From Gemmatimonadota bacterium (GTDB lineage: Bacteria; Gemmatimonadota; Gemmatimonadetes; Gemmatimonadales; Gemmatimonadaceae): a DNA stretch of 64,000 bases. The stretch is from assembly GCA_040388625.1 (NCBI GenBank), contig JAZKBK010000003.1, positions 372,001 to 436,000 on the forward strand, read 5' to 3'. The position numbers were made by a program, and so were the translations under genes. Below, piece after piece: positions 1 through 9,100 of the stretch. Position 1 is the first letter of the stretch. Each line of letters begins with the position of its first letter. The notes beneath the pieces are model-generated. The model searched no databases. It was not told the origin of the DNA and saw nothing but the letters and a program-made list of their open reading frames with translations.

Positions 1-171
1 ACGCCATTCTCGCGCAACGGTCAAGGGAGATCCGTGCGCGCGCCAGTCGCTCAGATAGTCGTCGATTGCGGAAAGGAGAACGGACTCCCGCTCCTTGGAC
101 AGCTCGTCCGCACTTCCAAACACCCAGACTCGCGCATCGTCGGGCAGAGAGGTGAACGCAACAAGAGGCAT
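1..171 (-). CDS. Hypothetical protein, N-terminal part, runs off the left edge
   Basis: An open frame on the minus strand starts with ATG at 171 and is still open at base 1, giving the first 57 residues, beginning MPLVAFTSLPDDARVWVFGS. The start resembles small proteins in Bacteroidetes and Gemmatimonadota that are often mislabelled ABC transporter ATPase and have a similar R(V/L)W(V/I) motif near the N terminus; no ATPase motif is visible. It points away from the flagellar genes, is separated from the receiver gene by 69 bases, and its function is unknown. The family link is from memory and is weak. Confidence 0.5.
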   Translation of the reverse strand, partial: MPLVAFTSLPDDARVWVFGSADELSKERESVLLSAIDDYLSDWRAHGSPLTVAREWR

Positions 172-240
172 ATCGCAATATAACCGCGGTATGCCTCTCT
201 CCATCTCAAAAAAAACGCGTCAACCAACCGTCTGGCGAAG

Positions 241-1005
241 CTACATTCCGCTTGCGGCCATTGGTGTCGGAGCGTGCCCGGTGCCGCCAATCGGCGACGG
301 AACTTCACCCTGCGACGCGCGGTTCTTGATGGCGTCGTCGAATGCCGCGAGCTCGATCACCATCGCGGCCCGCAGATGCTCGACTTCGTCCGCCGCGCCG
401 TCGCCCTTCCACAACTTGTCGATCTGCTGCACGGTACGAATCGCGCCGACGTTGAGCGCGGCACCGCGAGCGCGGGTAACCACCGAGTTGAGCAACGGAA
501 CATCGGCGGGTCCGACCTGCGCCTGTGCCAGAGCGTCGTCCAGCTCGTGCAGAACCTGATTCGCGATGGCCAGCATCGGCTGGATCGTCCGGCTGTAGAA
601 GCGCAGACGCTTGCTCATCTCGCGCCACGACTCCCAGCGCACCGGCGAGCGTTCCATGGCGCGATTGATGCGCCCCGCGAACGACTGGATTGCGATCGGT
701 TTCTTCACGAAATCGATTGCGCCAAAACCGAGCGCTGCTTCCACCGTTTCGATATCCGCCTGAGCGGTGCAGCAGAGCACTGGAATGTCACGCAGATGAG
801 GCATGCTGTGCTTCTGCTTCAGCAGATCCAGGCCATTCATGTCAGGCAGCATCATGTCGGCAATCACCATGTCGATCGGCTGCGTTCGGAGCTGCTGCAG
901 AGCCTCGGCGCCAGTGTGCGCTTCGCAGTGCGCGTAACGCATACGCTTGAGCAACGCGGAGATGATGTGGCACGTGACGAGGTCGTCTTCGATGATCTGG
1001 ATCAT
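241..1005 (-). CDS. Response regulator receiver protein with helical C-terminal region
   Basis: A 254-residue protein starting MIQIIEDDLVTCHIIS. Residues 1-120 form a CheY-like receiver: the acidic pair is in IIEDD, the phospho-acceptor Asp is in VIADMMLPDMNG, and the conserved Lys is in FVKKP. The remaining ~130 residues are helical, alanine-rich and without a DNA-binding motif, so the output is probably protein-protein. I chose the ATG at 1005 rather than the longer frame from 1074, because the receiver begins right there. It lies 72 bases downstream of the hybrid kinase and is a natural phosphorelay partner of its Hpt domain (inference). A sigma-28-like site ends only a few bases before the start codon. 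Confidence 0.85.
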   Translation of the reverse strand: MIQIIEDDLVTCHIISALLKRMRYAHCEAHTGAEALQQLRTQPIDMVIADMMLPDMNGLDLLKQKHSMPHLRDIPVLCCTAQADIETVEAALGFGAIDFVKKPIAIQSFAGRINRAMERSPVRWESWREMSKRLRFYSRTIQPMLAIANQVLHELDDALAQAQVGPADVPLLNSVVTRARGAALNVGAIRTVQQIDKLWKGDGAADEVEHLRAAMVIELAAFDDAIKNRASQGEVPSPIGGTGHAPTPMAASGM

Positions 1006-1012
1006 ACTCCAA

Positions 1013-1039
1013 TTATCGGCGTCTCGGGGCCGGACTGTA
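1013..1039 (-). promoter_or_regulatory. Candidate sigma-28 promoter of the receiver gene
   Basis: On the minus strand the site reads TACA, 15 bases, then GCCGATAA. The -10 element is a full match to the FliA consensus; the -35 has three of four bases of TAAA. The ATG of the receiver gene follows the -10 by only 7 bases, so transcription would start at or next to the start codon, giving a nearly leaderless mRNA. GGAG also lies between the -10 and the ATG, which would suit translation from a longer upstream mRNA. Confidence 0.45.
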
Positions 1040-1077
1040 GAGGAGAACGTCCACCGTAAGGCCCGTGCTGCCAAGCC

Positions 1078-3435
1078 TCAGGCTGCTACCGCGTGACTCG
1101 GAAAAGCACTGTCCAGAACCCCTCTGACACGCATGAACTCAGCTTCCATCTCGTCGATCAGCGTCCGCGCGCCAGCCGCATCGTGCTTCTGCCCGGCCCC
1201 TTGCAGCGCCGCGCCCAGCGCGGCCATGGTCGTCGCACCCATGTTACCGCTGCTGCCCTTGAGCGCGTGACCCGTGCGCTCGATCAGAGGCAGGTCCCCG
1301 GTATCCAACGCAGCGCGAAGGGTGACAATTCGGGACGAAGTGTCCGATATGAATGTTCCTATGAGGCGTAACACGAAGTCATCCCCGCCTTCCGCCATGG
1401 CTGCGAGATTATCCAACACGGACAGGTCAACTGATGATTGATCCATGGACCCCCCTGAATTGTCGAACTGGGCCGCAAGGGCCGCGACCAGAGCTGGATC
1501 GGCCGCGAAGGACGTCGCCGGACCGGATTCGGCGGGTTCGCGCTGTCTGGCCGTCCCAGTGAACAGATAGTCACTGGCATTCGGTGTTGAACTCTCGGCA
1601 CCCGGTTTCGAATCGCTCGGGATCCAGCATTCCATGGCAGTTTCGAGCTCTTCCAGCGCGATCGGCTTTGGAATGAAGCCGTCCATGCCTGCGTCCAGGC
1701 AGCGCGCACGATCCTCGCGCATTGCGTTCGCAGTCATTGCGATGATCGGCGTATGCCGATCCTGAGCATCCTCGCGTTGCCGGATCGCACGAGTAGCGGT
1801 GTACCCGTCCATCTCCGGCATCTGACAATCCATCAGCACAAGATCATACGGGAGCTGGGCGAGCATCGCGACAGCTTCCAGACCGTTGGATGCAATGTCG
1901 CAGCGATACCCGAGCTTGTTCAGCATGTGCGACGCTACACGCTGGTTTACCGGATTGTCCTCTGCCACCAGTACGCGCGCGCGAGCCTTGCTCTGTGCAC
2001 CGGCAACTCCCGTTTCCGCGACCCGTCGTACCTTGGGCGCGAGATCCGGATGGAGCACCGATCCGAGAACGCCAAGCAGTCGCGTGGGACGGACTGGCAG
2101 GGCGAAGGTGACGTCGATGCCCGCTCTGGACGCCGTGTCGGCGCTGGGCTTTTGCCGGTTTGGTGCCAGCGCGACAACGCCGCCGATGCCCTCGGAAAAT
2201 TCGCGGCGCAGATCCCGAATCGACCGAAGAGGATCGGAGCCCAGCGTGGATAGATCGGCGATCACCAGGTCGTACCGCTGACCGGCGGCGATGCTGGCGC
2301 GAAGCAAAGCGCGTGCATCGGCAACCGTGCGTGCACCATCCACGAATGCACCCCAATCTGCGGCGTAACGTCGGAGCACTACACGTGTGAGCTTGCCACG
2401 AACGAGTACCAGGACGCGTGAATCCTTCATCACGTTCGCGCTCGGCGTCGACATCACTCGTGGTCCCCGCTGCGCTGCGATCGTGAAGTGAAATACACTT
2501 CCCTCACCCGGAACGCTCGCGACGTCCATGGCGCCGCCGAGCAGGCCGACGAGATGCTTCGAGATCGCGAGTCCCAGACCGGTGCCGCCGTACTTGCGCG
2601 TAGTGGAACTGTCTGCTTGCTGAAACGGCTGGAACAATCGCGTTCGCGCTTCAGCGGTGAGACCGATGCCGGTGTCATTGACGTCGAATCGCAACTGCAC
2701 GCCTGCGTCGGTTTCCGACTCGACGGTCACGTGGATGTAGATACGACCGACGTGTGTGAACTTGATGGCGTTGCCTACCAGGTTCAGGAGAATCTGACGC
2801 AGCCGGCCCTGATCCGTGCGAACCACCGCAGGCACGCGCTCGTCGACATAGAAGCCGAGCTCCAGTTTCTTCTGCATCGCCTGATCGGCAAGCAGCTCGA
2901 CGACTTCCTCTACCGTCGTGCGAACATTGCAATCGATGATCTCGATCTCGAGTCGCCCCGCTTCGATCTTGGAGAAATCGAGAATCTCATTGATGATCGT
3001 GAGGAGCGCCTGTCCCGATGATCGAACCGTGTCGACGTACTCGCGCTGTTCCTGATTGAGTCCCGTGTCGAGGAGCAGTCCCGTCATGCCGAGAATGCCG
3101 TTCATGGGAGTACGGATCTCGTGCGACATGCGCGCAAGAAATTCGCTCTTGGCCTGGTTCCCCTGCTCGGCCTTCTCCATCGCCTCTGCCAGTTCGAGCG
3201 TGCGCTCACGCACCTTCTGATCCAGCCCCGAGAGGATCTGCTGCATCTCGCGCATGAGCGTCTCGCGCTCCGTGAGTGCACCACGGATGCTCTGTGCGTG
3301 GCCCTCGTCCACGCGAGTCGTTGCTGCTGCGGCAGCACCAGCAAGCTTGAGGCGTCGTACGTGTCGAGCGAGCATGACGACGAGAACCGCCTCGATCGAG
3401 ATGCCGAGCCCAAGAATCAGAACTGACGCATGCAC
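1078..3435 (-). CDS. Hybrid (BarA-type) sensor histidine kinase
   Basis: About 785 residues from a GTG start at 3435, which overlaps the end of the upstream cheZ-like gene. Order: one membrane helix (residues ~4-25), a coiled linker, HisKA with phospho-acceptor His105 in [12 protein letters not shown], HATPase with N box (LVGNAIKF), G1 (DTGIGL) and G2 (GGTGLGL), a degenerate first receiver (~335-460), a complete receiver with Asp536 in [12 protein letters not shown], and an Hpt domain with His723 in [13 protein letters not shown]. There is no periplasmic or PAS sensor domain. The first receiver lacks the acidic pair. A longer frame to 3600 lies over the neighbouring gene and adds only low-complexity sequence, so I rejected it. 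Location suggests a role in motility signalling (inference). Confidence 0.88.
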   Translation of the reverse strand: MHASVLILGLGISIEAVLVVMLARHVRRLKLAGAAAAATTRVDEGHAQSIRGALTERETLMREMQQILSGLDQKVRERTLELAEAMEKAEQGNQAKSEFLARMSHEIRTPMNGILGMTGLLLDTGLNQEQREYVDTVRSSGQALLTIINEILDFSKIEAGRLEIEIIDCNVRTTVEEVVELLADQAMQKKLELGFYVDERVPAVVRTDQGRLRQILLNLVGNAIKFTHVGRIYIHVTVESETDAGVQLRFDVNDTGIGLTAEARTRLFQPFQQADSSTTRKYGGTGLGLAISKHLVGLLGGAMDVASVPGEGSVFHFTIAAQRGPRVMSTPSANVMKDSRVLVLVRGKLTRVVLRRYAADWGAFVDGARTVADARALLRASIAAGQRYDLVIADLSTLGSDPLRSIRDLRREFSEGIGGVVALAPNRQKPSADTASRAGIDVTFALPVRPTRLLGVLGSVLHPDLAPKVRRVAETGVAGAQSKARARVLVAEDNPVNQRVASHMLNKLGYRCDIASNGLEAVAMLAQLPYDLVLMDCQMPEMDGYTATRAIRQREDAQDRHTPIIAMTANAMREDRARCLDAGMDGFIPKPIALEELETAMECWIPSDSKPGAESSTPNASDYLFTGTARQREPAESGPATSFAADPALVAALAAQFDNSGGSMDQSSVDLSVLDNLAAMAEGGDDFVLRLIGTFISDTSSRIVTLRAALDTGDLPLIERTGHALKGSSGNMGATTMAALGAALQGAGQKHDAAGARTLIDEMEAEFMRVRGVLDSAFPSHAVAA

Positions 3436-3457
3436 TTTGTAGCTGGCTCTGCGTGGG

Positions 3458-4135
3458 CTACTGCGTGGTCTTGCCGGAGTGATCGCACCAGAACAGCGCG
3501 TCGGCCGTGGCCTGACGCTCGAACGAGTTTCTCGTGGAGGCGGACTCGCTGAACGTTGGCAGCTGTTCGTTGGTGATGACAGCCGCTTCCGCACGACCAC
3601 CGGACAACAGCGACGACGTTGCGTGCAGCCGACGCTCTATGTCGCGGAGCATCTGCGCGACATGCCCCAGCTGTTGCGATGTGATGTCCTGAAACTGCAG
3701 CGAGCCCATGACGGCGAAGAGCTCATCGCGCATCTTGGCCCGTACGGCCGCTGCTTCGACGATCGAGTCGTCGAAGGATCCGGAGGCATCGATCTCATCC
3801 AGGCGGTCGACGTATGCATGTGCGCGTTCCAGGCCGTCCATCATGCGTGTGGCGGCGAGCTCAGTGGCGGAACACACCTCGCCAAGCTTGGCCGTGCTGT
3901 CGTGAATCTCCTGAAGGGTCACACCCTGGAGGGCTTCGCGACTCGTGTGGAGTGTGCACAGGACCTGTGCAATCTCGCCCGTGGCGCGTTGCATCATGGC
4001 GAGCAGCACGCCGACGTTGTTTCCGCGAAGGCCGGTATCCCGCCCGTCGTCACGCAGCTCTTCGAGCTCGCTGTCGACCAGGCGGAGCATCGTCTCGGAA
4101 TCGTAAAGGACTTCGGCGATGCGTGAGTTGGACAT
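3458..4135 (-). CDS. cheZ: CheZ-like CheY-P phosphatase
   Basis: A 225-residue, mostly helical protein directly downstream of cheY (6 bases between them). It carries the CheZ signature [10 protein letters not shown], in which Asp150 and Gln154 occupy the positions of the catalytic Asp and Gln of E. coli CheZ. The rest is long amphipathic helices, as expected for the CheZ four-helix bundle. The C terminus contains ATADALF, loosely like the CheY-binding tail of CheZ, but extra residues follow. Role: dephosphorylation of CheY-P to set motor switching. The family assignment rests on the short signature plus the neighbour; overall similarity to proteobacterial CheZ is low. Confidence 0.75.
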   Translation of the reverse strand: MSNSRIAEVLYDSETMLRLVDSELEELRDDGRDTGLRGNNVGVLLAMMQRATGEIAQVLCTLHTSREALQGVTLQEIHDSTAKLGEVCSATELAATRMMDGLERAHAYVDRLDEIDASGSFDDSIVEAAAVRAKMRDELFAVMGSLQFQDITSQQLGHVAQMLRDIERRLHATSSLLSGGRAEAAVITNEQLPTFSESASTRNSFERQATADALFWCDHSGKTTQ

Positions 4136-4141
4136 TGGAAT

Positions 4142-4510
4142 CTATGCTGCTCTGGTAGCCAGTACCGCGTCGATCTTCTCGCGCAGAACCTGGGGGGTGA
4201 ATGGCTTGACGACGTAGCTGTCGACTCCCGCTTCCATGGCGGTGAGAATATCATCACGAACACTGCGTGCGGTGACCATGATGAGCGGCATCGACTTTGT
4301 CTCGTCGCAAGAGCGAATCGCTCTCGTGAGCTCCGCGCCACTGACCTTCGGCATGTTCCAGTCAGTAATGACGAAATCGACGGTGGCGATCTTCTCCAAT
4401 GCCTCTGCTCCGTCACTCGCCTCCACCACGTCGCTGAAGCCGACGCGTTGCAGGGAGTTCACCACTATGCGGCGCATGGTGGCAGAGTCGTCAACAACAA
4501 GGAAGCGCAT
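4142..4510 (-). CDS. cheY: Chemotaxis response regulator CheY
   Basis: A 122-residue stand-alone receiver with all key residues: Asp7/Asp8 (FLVVDDSATMRRIV), phospho-acceptor Asp50 (VITDWNMPKVSG), Thr80 and Lys102 (VVKPF). The DWNMP motif is typical of true CheY rather than of transcriptional regulators. It lies 33 bases after flgM and just ahead of the cheZ-like gene, so flgM, cheY, cheZ and the hybrid kinase probably form one late operon driven by the sigma-28 site before flgM. Phosphorylated CheY would bind the FliM N terminus, which is intact in this locus (LSQSEIDRLLGG). No cheA or cheW is in the window. Confidence 0.95.
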   Translation of the reverse strand: MRFLVVDDSATMRRIVVNSLQRVGFSDVVEASDGAEALEKIATVDFVITDWNMPKVSGAELTRAIRSCDETKSMPLIMVTARSVRDDILTAMEAGVDSYVVKPFTPQVLREKIDAVLATRAA

Positions 4511-4543
4511 GTGCTTGGCTCCAGAAATACTGAGAAAGTGCTG

Positions 4544-4843
4544 TTACAGGTCGCCGCTGCGAATTACAGCGCGCGCAACCTGATCGGCCATTTCAAGCGA
4601 ATTGTAGGCGCCCGAGAGAACGTTCGAGCGGATCTGATCGGCGCGTGCCGGATCGAGGGACGATGAGACCGGCGCGCTCGCGCCATCACTTGCAAGAGCG
4701 AGCCCCGCATCCGATATCTGAACCGCATCCGCGCCGCGTGTCGGCGAGATGGGATCGATGGGAACTTCTGGCGCAGCTGCACCCTGGACGCGCTGTAGCG
4801 CGTCGGTGCGAAGTGTGTCGGCTGCGATTTTGTTTACGTGCAT
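4544..4843 (-). CDS. flgM: Anti-sigma-28 factor FlgM
   Basis: A 99-residue protein with a disordered N-terminal half and a C-terminal FlgM segment (about residues 62-98, containing ARADQIRSNVLSGAYNSLEM). In FlgM this region wraps around FliA and blocks it until the hook is finished and FlgM is exported. A clear ribosome site, AAGGAG, precedes the ATG. Its partner FliA is encoded at 33157. A candidate sigma-28 promoter lies just upstream, which would give the usual FliA-FlgM feedback. Confidence 0.9.
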   Translation of the reverse strand: MHVNKIAADTLRTDALQRVQGAAAPEVPIDPISPTRGADAVQISDAGLALASDGASAPVSSSLDPARADQIRSNVLSGAYNSLEMADQVARAVIRSGDL

Positions 4844-4866
4844 GTGTAGTTTCTCCTTCCCTTCGA

Positions 4867-4894
4867 ATATCGGGTTACGGGGGCCGTTACTTTA
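4867..4894 (-). promoter_or_regulatory. Candidate sigma-28 promoter of flgM-cheY
   Basis: On the minus strand: TAAA, a 16-base spacer, then CCCGATAT. Compare TAAA-N15-GCCGATAA in enterics and N14-16 in Bacillus. The start would fall near 4859, 16 bases before the flgM ATG and ahead of its AAGGAG ribosome site. Confidence 0.65.
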
Positions 4895-4917
4895 CCGCCG
4901 CCCGGTCGTACCTGTGC

Positions 4918-5208
4918 CTAGCGGACCAGATTGAGCGTAGGGGCGGCTGCTGGTGCTTCGGGTGCCCTATACGTGGCTGTGGCACGTGGTTGAGTATCGA
5001 GCGCTCTCAGCGCATGCGCGACGTGGCCGCACAGGTCGGCCATTGTCTCTCGCGCCTCCACCTCGTCGAGTGACGCGCGGTCGGTCGCATCCATCGCATG
5101 CATGGAATCAGGGTTCGGCACCGCCCCTCGTCCCGCGTTGACGTTCCGAACGACGGAATCGATCACGCGGTCTAGGTTTTCCTCGAGGAGCGATCCCGCC
5201 GTTGGCAC
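4918..5208 (-). CDS. Small hypothetical protein between fliS and flgM
   Basis: A 96-residue frame from GTG at 5208, one base after the fliS stop codon, with a GAGGGCGG ribosome-site-like stretch before it. A longer frame to 5286 would overlap fliS and is less likely. The sequence begins with an acidic helix (LLEENLDRVIDSVVRNV), has a second helical stretch (ASLDEVEARETMADLCGHVA), and ends in an Ala/Pro-rich tail. There is no signal peptide, membrane segment or domain I recognise. Tight coupling to fliS suggests a flagellar filament-assembly or chaperone role, but that is inference only. Confidence 0.6.
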   Translation of the reverse strand: MPTAGSLLEENLDRVIDSVVRNVNAGRGAVPNPDSMHAMDATDRASLDEVEARETMADLCGHVAHALRALDTQPRATATYRAPEAPAAAPTLNLVR

Positions 5209-5209
5209 G

Positions 5210-5641
5210 TTACCGCCCTCTGGGATCGTACAGCGAATCGCCGGGCTGAGCCGTGCTTCCTGCCGGCCATTGAGTCCGTGCGGCAATCACCCAGGATTCA
5301 TGCAGGCTGGAAGCCATCTCCATGATCTTGGTGAGTCGTCCGGTATCCAGGGTCCGGCCAATGGCCAGGATCTCCGTACCGAAGTACGCATACAGCGCTG
5401 CGAGCCGCTGGGCGAGTTCCCCACCCTTCTCACGATCGAGAGATCCCATCAACTCGATGACTATCGCTGAAGCCTTCTCGAGGCTCGCTGCCTTGCCCTC
5501 GAAATCGCGTTGCTGGATCTGGACCTGAGCGCGGCGGAGCTGCGCCAGCAGGTGCTCGTACAGCAGGGGAACCAGCCATTCCTTCGACCGGCTCACGACA
5601 TCATTCTCAAGGTACTTGGAGGTATAAGCGCTATATCCCAT
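5210..5641 (-). CDS. fliS: Flagellin export chaperone FliS
   Basis: A 143-residue helical protein of the usual FliS length. The N terminus (YSAYTSKYLENDV) matches the conserved FliS start, which normally has Y-x-x-(N/T) and a block of helix 1, followed by LLYEHLLAQLRRAQ, the equivalent of the LYDGAIRFL segment. FliS binds the C-terminal helices of flagellin in the cytoplasm and delivers it to FlhA. It lies downstream of fliD and the fliT-like gene, the common fliD-fliS-fliT arrangement. The C terminus is slightly extended by ~20 polar residues. Confidence 0.92.
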   Translation of the reverse strand: MGYSAYTSKYLENDVVSRSKEWLVPLLYEHLLAQLRRAQVQIQQRDFEGKAASLEKASAIVIELMGSLDREKGGELAQRLAALYAYFGTEILAIGRTLDTGRLTKIMEMASSLHESWVIAARTQWPAGSTAQPGDSLYDPRGR

Positions 5642-5714
5642 GCTGGCCAGTGTCGGGTGAGCGGGTGCAAAACTTGAACGTCACCGGTCCTCCTGGCGAC
5701 GCTGAAGGCCGCGT

Positions 5715-6182
5715 TCAGCCGCGACGGTCGATGAAGCGCTGTGATCCGGTACGATATGCGGGCGGGAGACCAGCCCCTGGGCTCGCCGATGCCCCGCCGC
5801 GGAGTTCACGCCCCATGATGTCGCGCTGCACGCTGCACACGCCAGCGAGACGCGACGCGGAGCCATCCAGCGTTTCGGCCTGCGAGCGGGAGGCGAAGCT
5901 TCGCCGCTGGATGTCATTCGCACGGGGGCCAGCAAACTGTCCCGACGCAATCGCGCTCACGAGCGGCGTGAAGCGCTTGCCACACAGTGCCGCGTCGCGT
6001 GCAAGCCTGTCTCCGCGTGATGCCATCTCGAAGAGTCCGGCGAAGTTCGCCGTGCGCACAAGCGCCTGCTGCGTGTCGAGCAACATCTCATACTTCGATA
6101 CGAGCGCGTCGAATTCATCGAGCGCATGCACCGCCTTGGCGTATGCAGCGACCGGTACGTCAGCGATGAGTGCCCGCGTCAC
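5715..6182 (-). CDS. FliT/FlgN-like export chaperone (putative)
   Basis: A 155-residue protein whose ATG overlaps the fliD stop codon as ATGA, so it is translationally coupled to fliD. The first ~95 residues are predicted helical with a repeated hydrophobic pattern (ALDEFDALVSKYEMLLDTQQ), as in FlgN/FliT chaperones; the remaining ~60 are polar, probably disordered. The position between fliD and fliS is that of fliT, the FliD chaperone, in many genomes. No specific family motif is visible, so the assignment rests on context and helical character. Confidence 0.6.
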   Translation of the reverse strand: MTRALIADVPVAAYAKAVHALDEFDALVSKYEMLLDTQQALVRTANFAGLFEMASRGDRLARDAALCGKRFTPLVSAIASGQFAGPRANDIQRRSFASRSQAETLDGSASRLAGVCSVQRDIMGRELRGGASASPGAGLPPAYRTGSQRFIDRRG

Positions 6183-9100
6183 TGGCCGAGCCCGTTCGAG
6201 GTGGTTTTATTCGTGCTGGTGTTGGACGGGTTCGTGAACGCTGCCAGGAAGGAATTCCCCTGGGCCATGATCTGCTGTACTGTGCTGTCCATCGTCGAGT
6301 ATTCCTTGAGCAGCGCGGCACGCTGCAGCGCGATTCTCGCGTTGAAATCAGTGAGACGCGACTGCTGCATGCTTATCGTGTCGTTGAGCTGCTGGTTCTG
6401 TGCATCGATCGTTCCGCCGGTCTGCGTCCAGCTGGTGAGAAGCCGGTCGATCACGGAGCCGAATCCCTGCGTCAGCGTGAGATTGCCGATCGCACCAGGT
6501 GTCGTACCGAGATAGGCCATGCTCAGGCCATCGACGGGTGTTCCGGACGCTCCGACGAGCTGGCGTCCCGACCCGGTAGCGGTGTAGCCGCCAATCGTGC
6601 CCTGCACATCCGCGCCGTACGCACTTCCCGCCGCGATCCCCAGCTGTGTCGCCGGAGTCCCCGTGCCGGAGTAAGCGATCGAGAATCCGGCCGACGCACC
6701 GTACGCATTGTGCTGAATCTGAACCTGCCCGCCTACAGCGGTGGCAGTCATCGACAGGACACCGTGACCGGTTGCAGTCACGTTCATCGTCCCCAGGTTG
6801 AGCTGGCCGCCACCTTCGTTGTTCGCTGTAAGCGACATCGCGAGCTGCGACGTCCCGCTGGTGGCCGCCTTCACTGAGATCTGCCCATTGACGAACGATA
6901 CCGTTGCACCGGTGCCAACCGATGACTGCAGCTGCGTAACGAAGTCTGCAACTGTCGATGTGGAAGTCGTGGTGAATGTGCCACTGTAGGCAGAGCCATC
7001 GGAACGCGTGCCGCTGTAACCGCTCGTATCACCGGCAACCACTCCGGCGGACGAGCCGTTTGACAGATGAAGATCGGTCAGCAGTGTCGCGGACGTCGCG
7101 GCTGCCGTTCCGGTTGCGTCGTTCAGTGTCACCGACCCCAACAGCGCACGATTCTCCGGCGTGCCGAACGATGCGTTCAGGGCAGCCACGATCTGATCGG
7201 TGGTCATTCCTCCACTCAGCTGAATCTGCGCGGTGGAGTTCGATGCGAGGTCAGTCACGGTCATCGTATCCGGCGCGCCAGGCTGGTTGTAGACGCCGCT
7301 GAAGCCGGCGCCGAGCATCTGCGCCTGAGCAGCGGCCTGCGTGATGTTGACAGCGTAGCTACCGGGCTGAGTTGCGGTCGTCGAGGCTGTGTACACAAGC
7401 GACGGATTGGTAGAGACCCCGGATTCCTCGAACAGCTTGGTCACGTCGGAATACCTGCTCGTGAACGCGGTCTGGAATTTCGTGGAATCGAACGAGAGAT
7501 GACCGTCCTTCGTGAGCGATATGCCGACAGTGTCCGGCGTCGCCATGTCCGATGCCGCACCGGTGACTGGCGTGAGCATCGACGTGGAGAGTGCGCTCCG
7601 CGCGGTGCGCAGCAGCGGGTCGTTGTACAGAGTCGGGTTGCTGGTGGGATCGGTTCCAGGCGTCTGTTGCGTCTTGATGAAATCGACGACTGCGTTGTAT
7701 GCGTTGACGTAGTTCTGAACGGCCGACGTCGCCGCGCTGCTGCTGAGCGATACGTTCACGTTCGCTATCGTATTCGGATCCGCAGCGGTGAGCGTGAGCG
7801 TCGTGTTTGCTATTACGTCCGAAACCGTATTGCTCGAGCGCGTGAATGCGACGCCGTCGACCGAGAATTTTGCATCTGTCCCGGTCACGAGCTCACGCGC
7901 GCGACCCGTGGATGTAGTCGCGAAGGCGCCGAAATCGAGCCGACCGCCGCCTTGATTGTTCGCCACCATCTGGAGCGATAGACCGCTCTGACCGGCAGTC
8001 CCGTCGCTGACGACGATATGACCGCTCGCGTCGACGGATGCCGTCGCCGGCCGCGCGCCTGCGCCGAAGCCGGTAGTTGCGTCGTTGAGCGTGTTGAGCA
8101 GATCCTGCACCGTGCTGCCTGCAGCGACGGTGAACGAGACGTTCACAGCCGAGCCATCACCGCGGGTTCCCGATATCGTCAGCGTGTCGCCGACCTGGGT
8201 GCCCGATGCGGAGCCGCCATTCCACAGATTGGTAAGAAGCGTGGACGCCGTTGCCGGCGTGCTGCCGTTGCCGTCCGTCATCGCGCTACTCTGCAGCTGC
8301 TGCGCTACGGCCGACCGGCCGGCGGTGAGAATGCCGAGCTGTTGCAATGTGTTTCCGCCATCGACAAAGCTCGTCGTGTTTCGGACGTCGAGGTAATACT
8401 GCGTGGTGCCGTTGGCGGTCGTGCTCTGGACTGTCGCCTGGATCCCCGGTACCGCCGAGAATTTCGCCGCGAGCGAAGTGAGCGAGTCGGTGCTGAGATC
8501 GACCGAGACAGCCTGACCTGCTATCGTGACCGTCTGCGCGCCTGGCGCAACGGTGAGTCCGAGCTGAGATCCGATGCTCGTCGTGGCAGAGGCGAAGTTA
8601 TCGCTCTGCGCTCCCGCGCTGGTAACGTGCTTGATCGCAGTGGTCGAGTCGATCCAGCCCAACGACTGGGCGATGCCCTGCGAGCCATCCACGAGGTTGA
8701 TTCCCTTGGAACCAGTCTGCACACTCGTGAGGACGAGCCGTTGCGCGTTTGACGAATCGGTAACGATCGCCGCGCTGACACCACTGGCCGTCGCGCCGGA
8801 GTTGACTGCGTTGATCCTGTCGCGAACCGAGGCCAGTGTATCGGTAGCGGCTATCGTCACGGTCTTGCCATTGATGACGAAGTCGCCCGAAAGACCGAGG
8901 GCCGTGGTGCTGCTCGCGAAGGTGTTGCCGGAGAGTTTTTCGGCCTGTGCGGTCTGGAGCACCTGGACTGCGTAGGATCCTGGTGATGCGCCGCTCAGCG
9001 CCGAGGCGGAGAGGATCGTCTGGCCGTTTGCAGCAGTCGCGTTGGAAACGGTGGCGTTGACGCCCTGAAACGCCGTTCCATCGCGCATGAGGCTGGTGGT

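Noticed and set aside
3436-3600. N-terminal extension of the hybrid kinase
   Set aside because: It lies over the cheZ-like gene and gives low-complexity Arg/Ser/Pro residues without homology.
7067-7981. Long open frame opposite fliD
   Set aside because: Arg-rich translation with no domain, antisense to a strongly supported gene.
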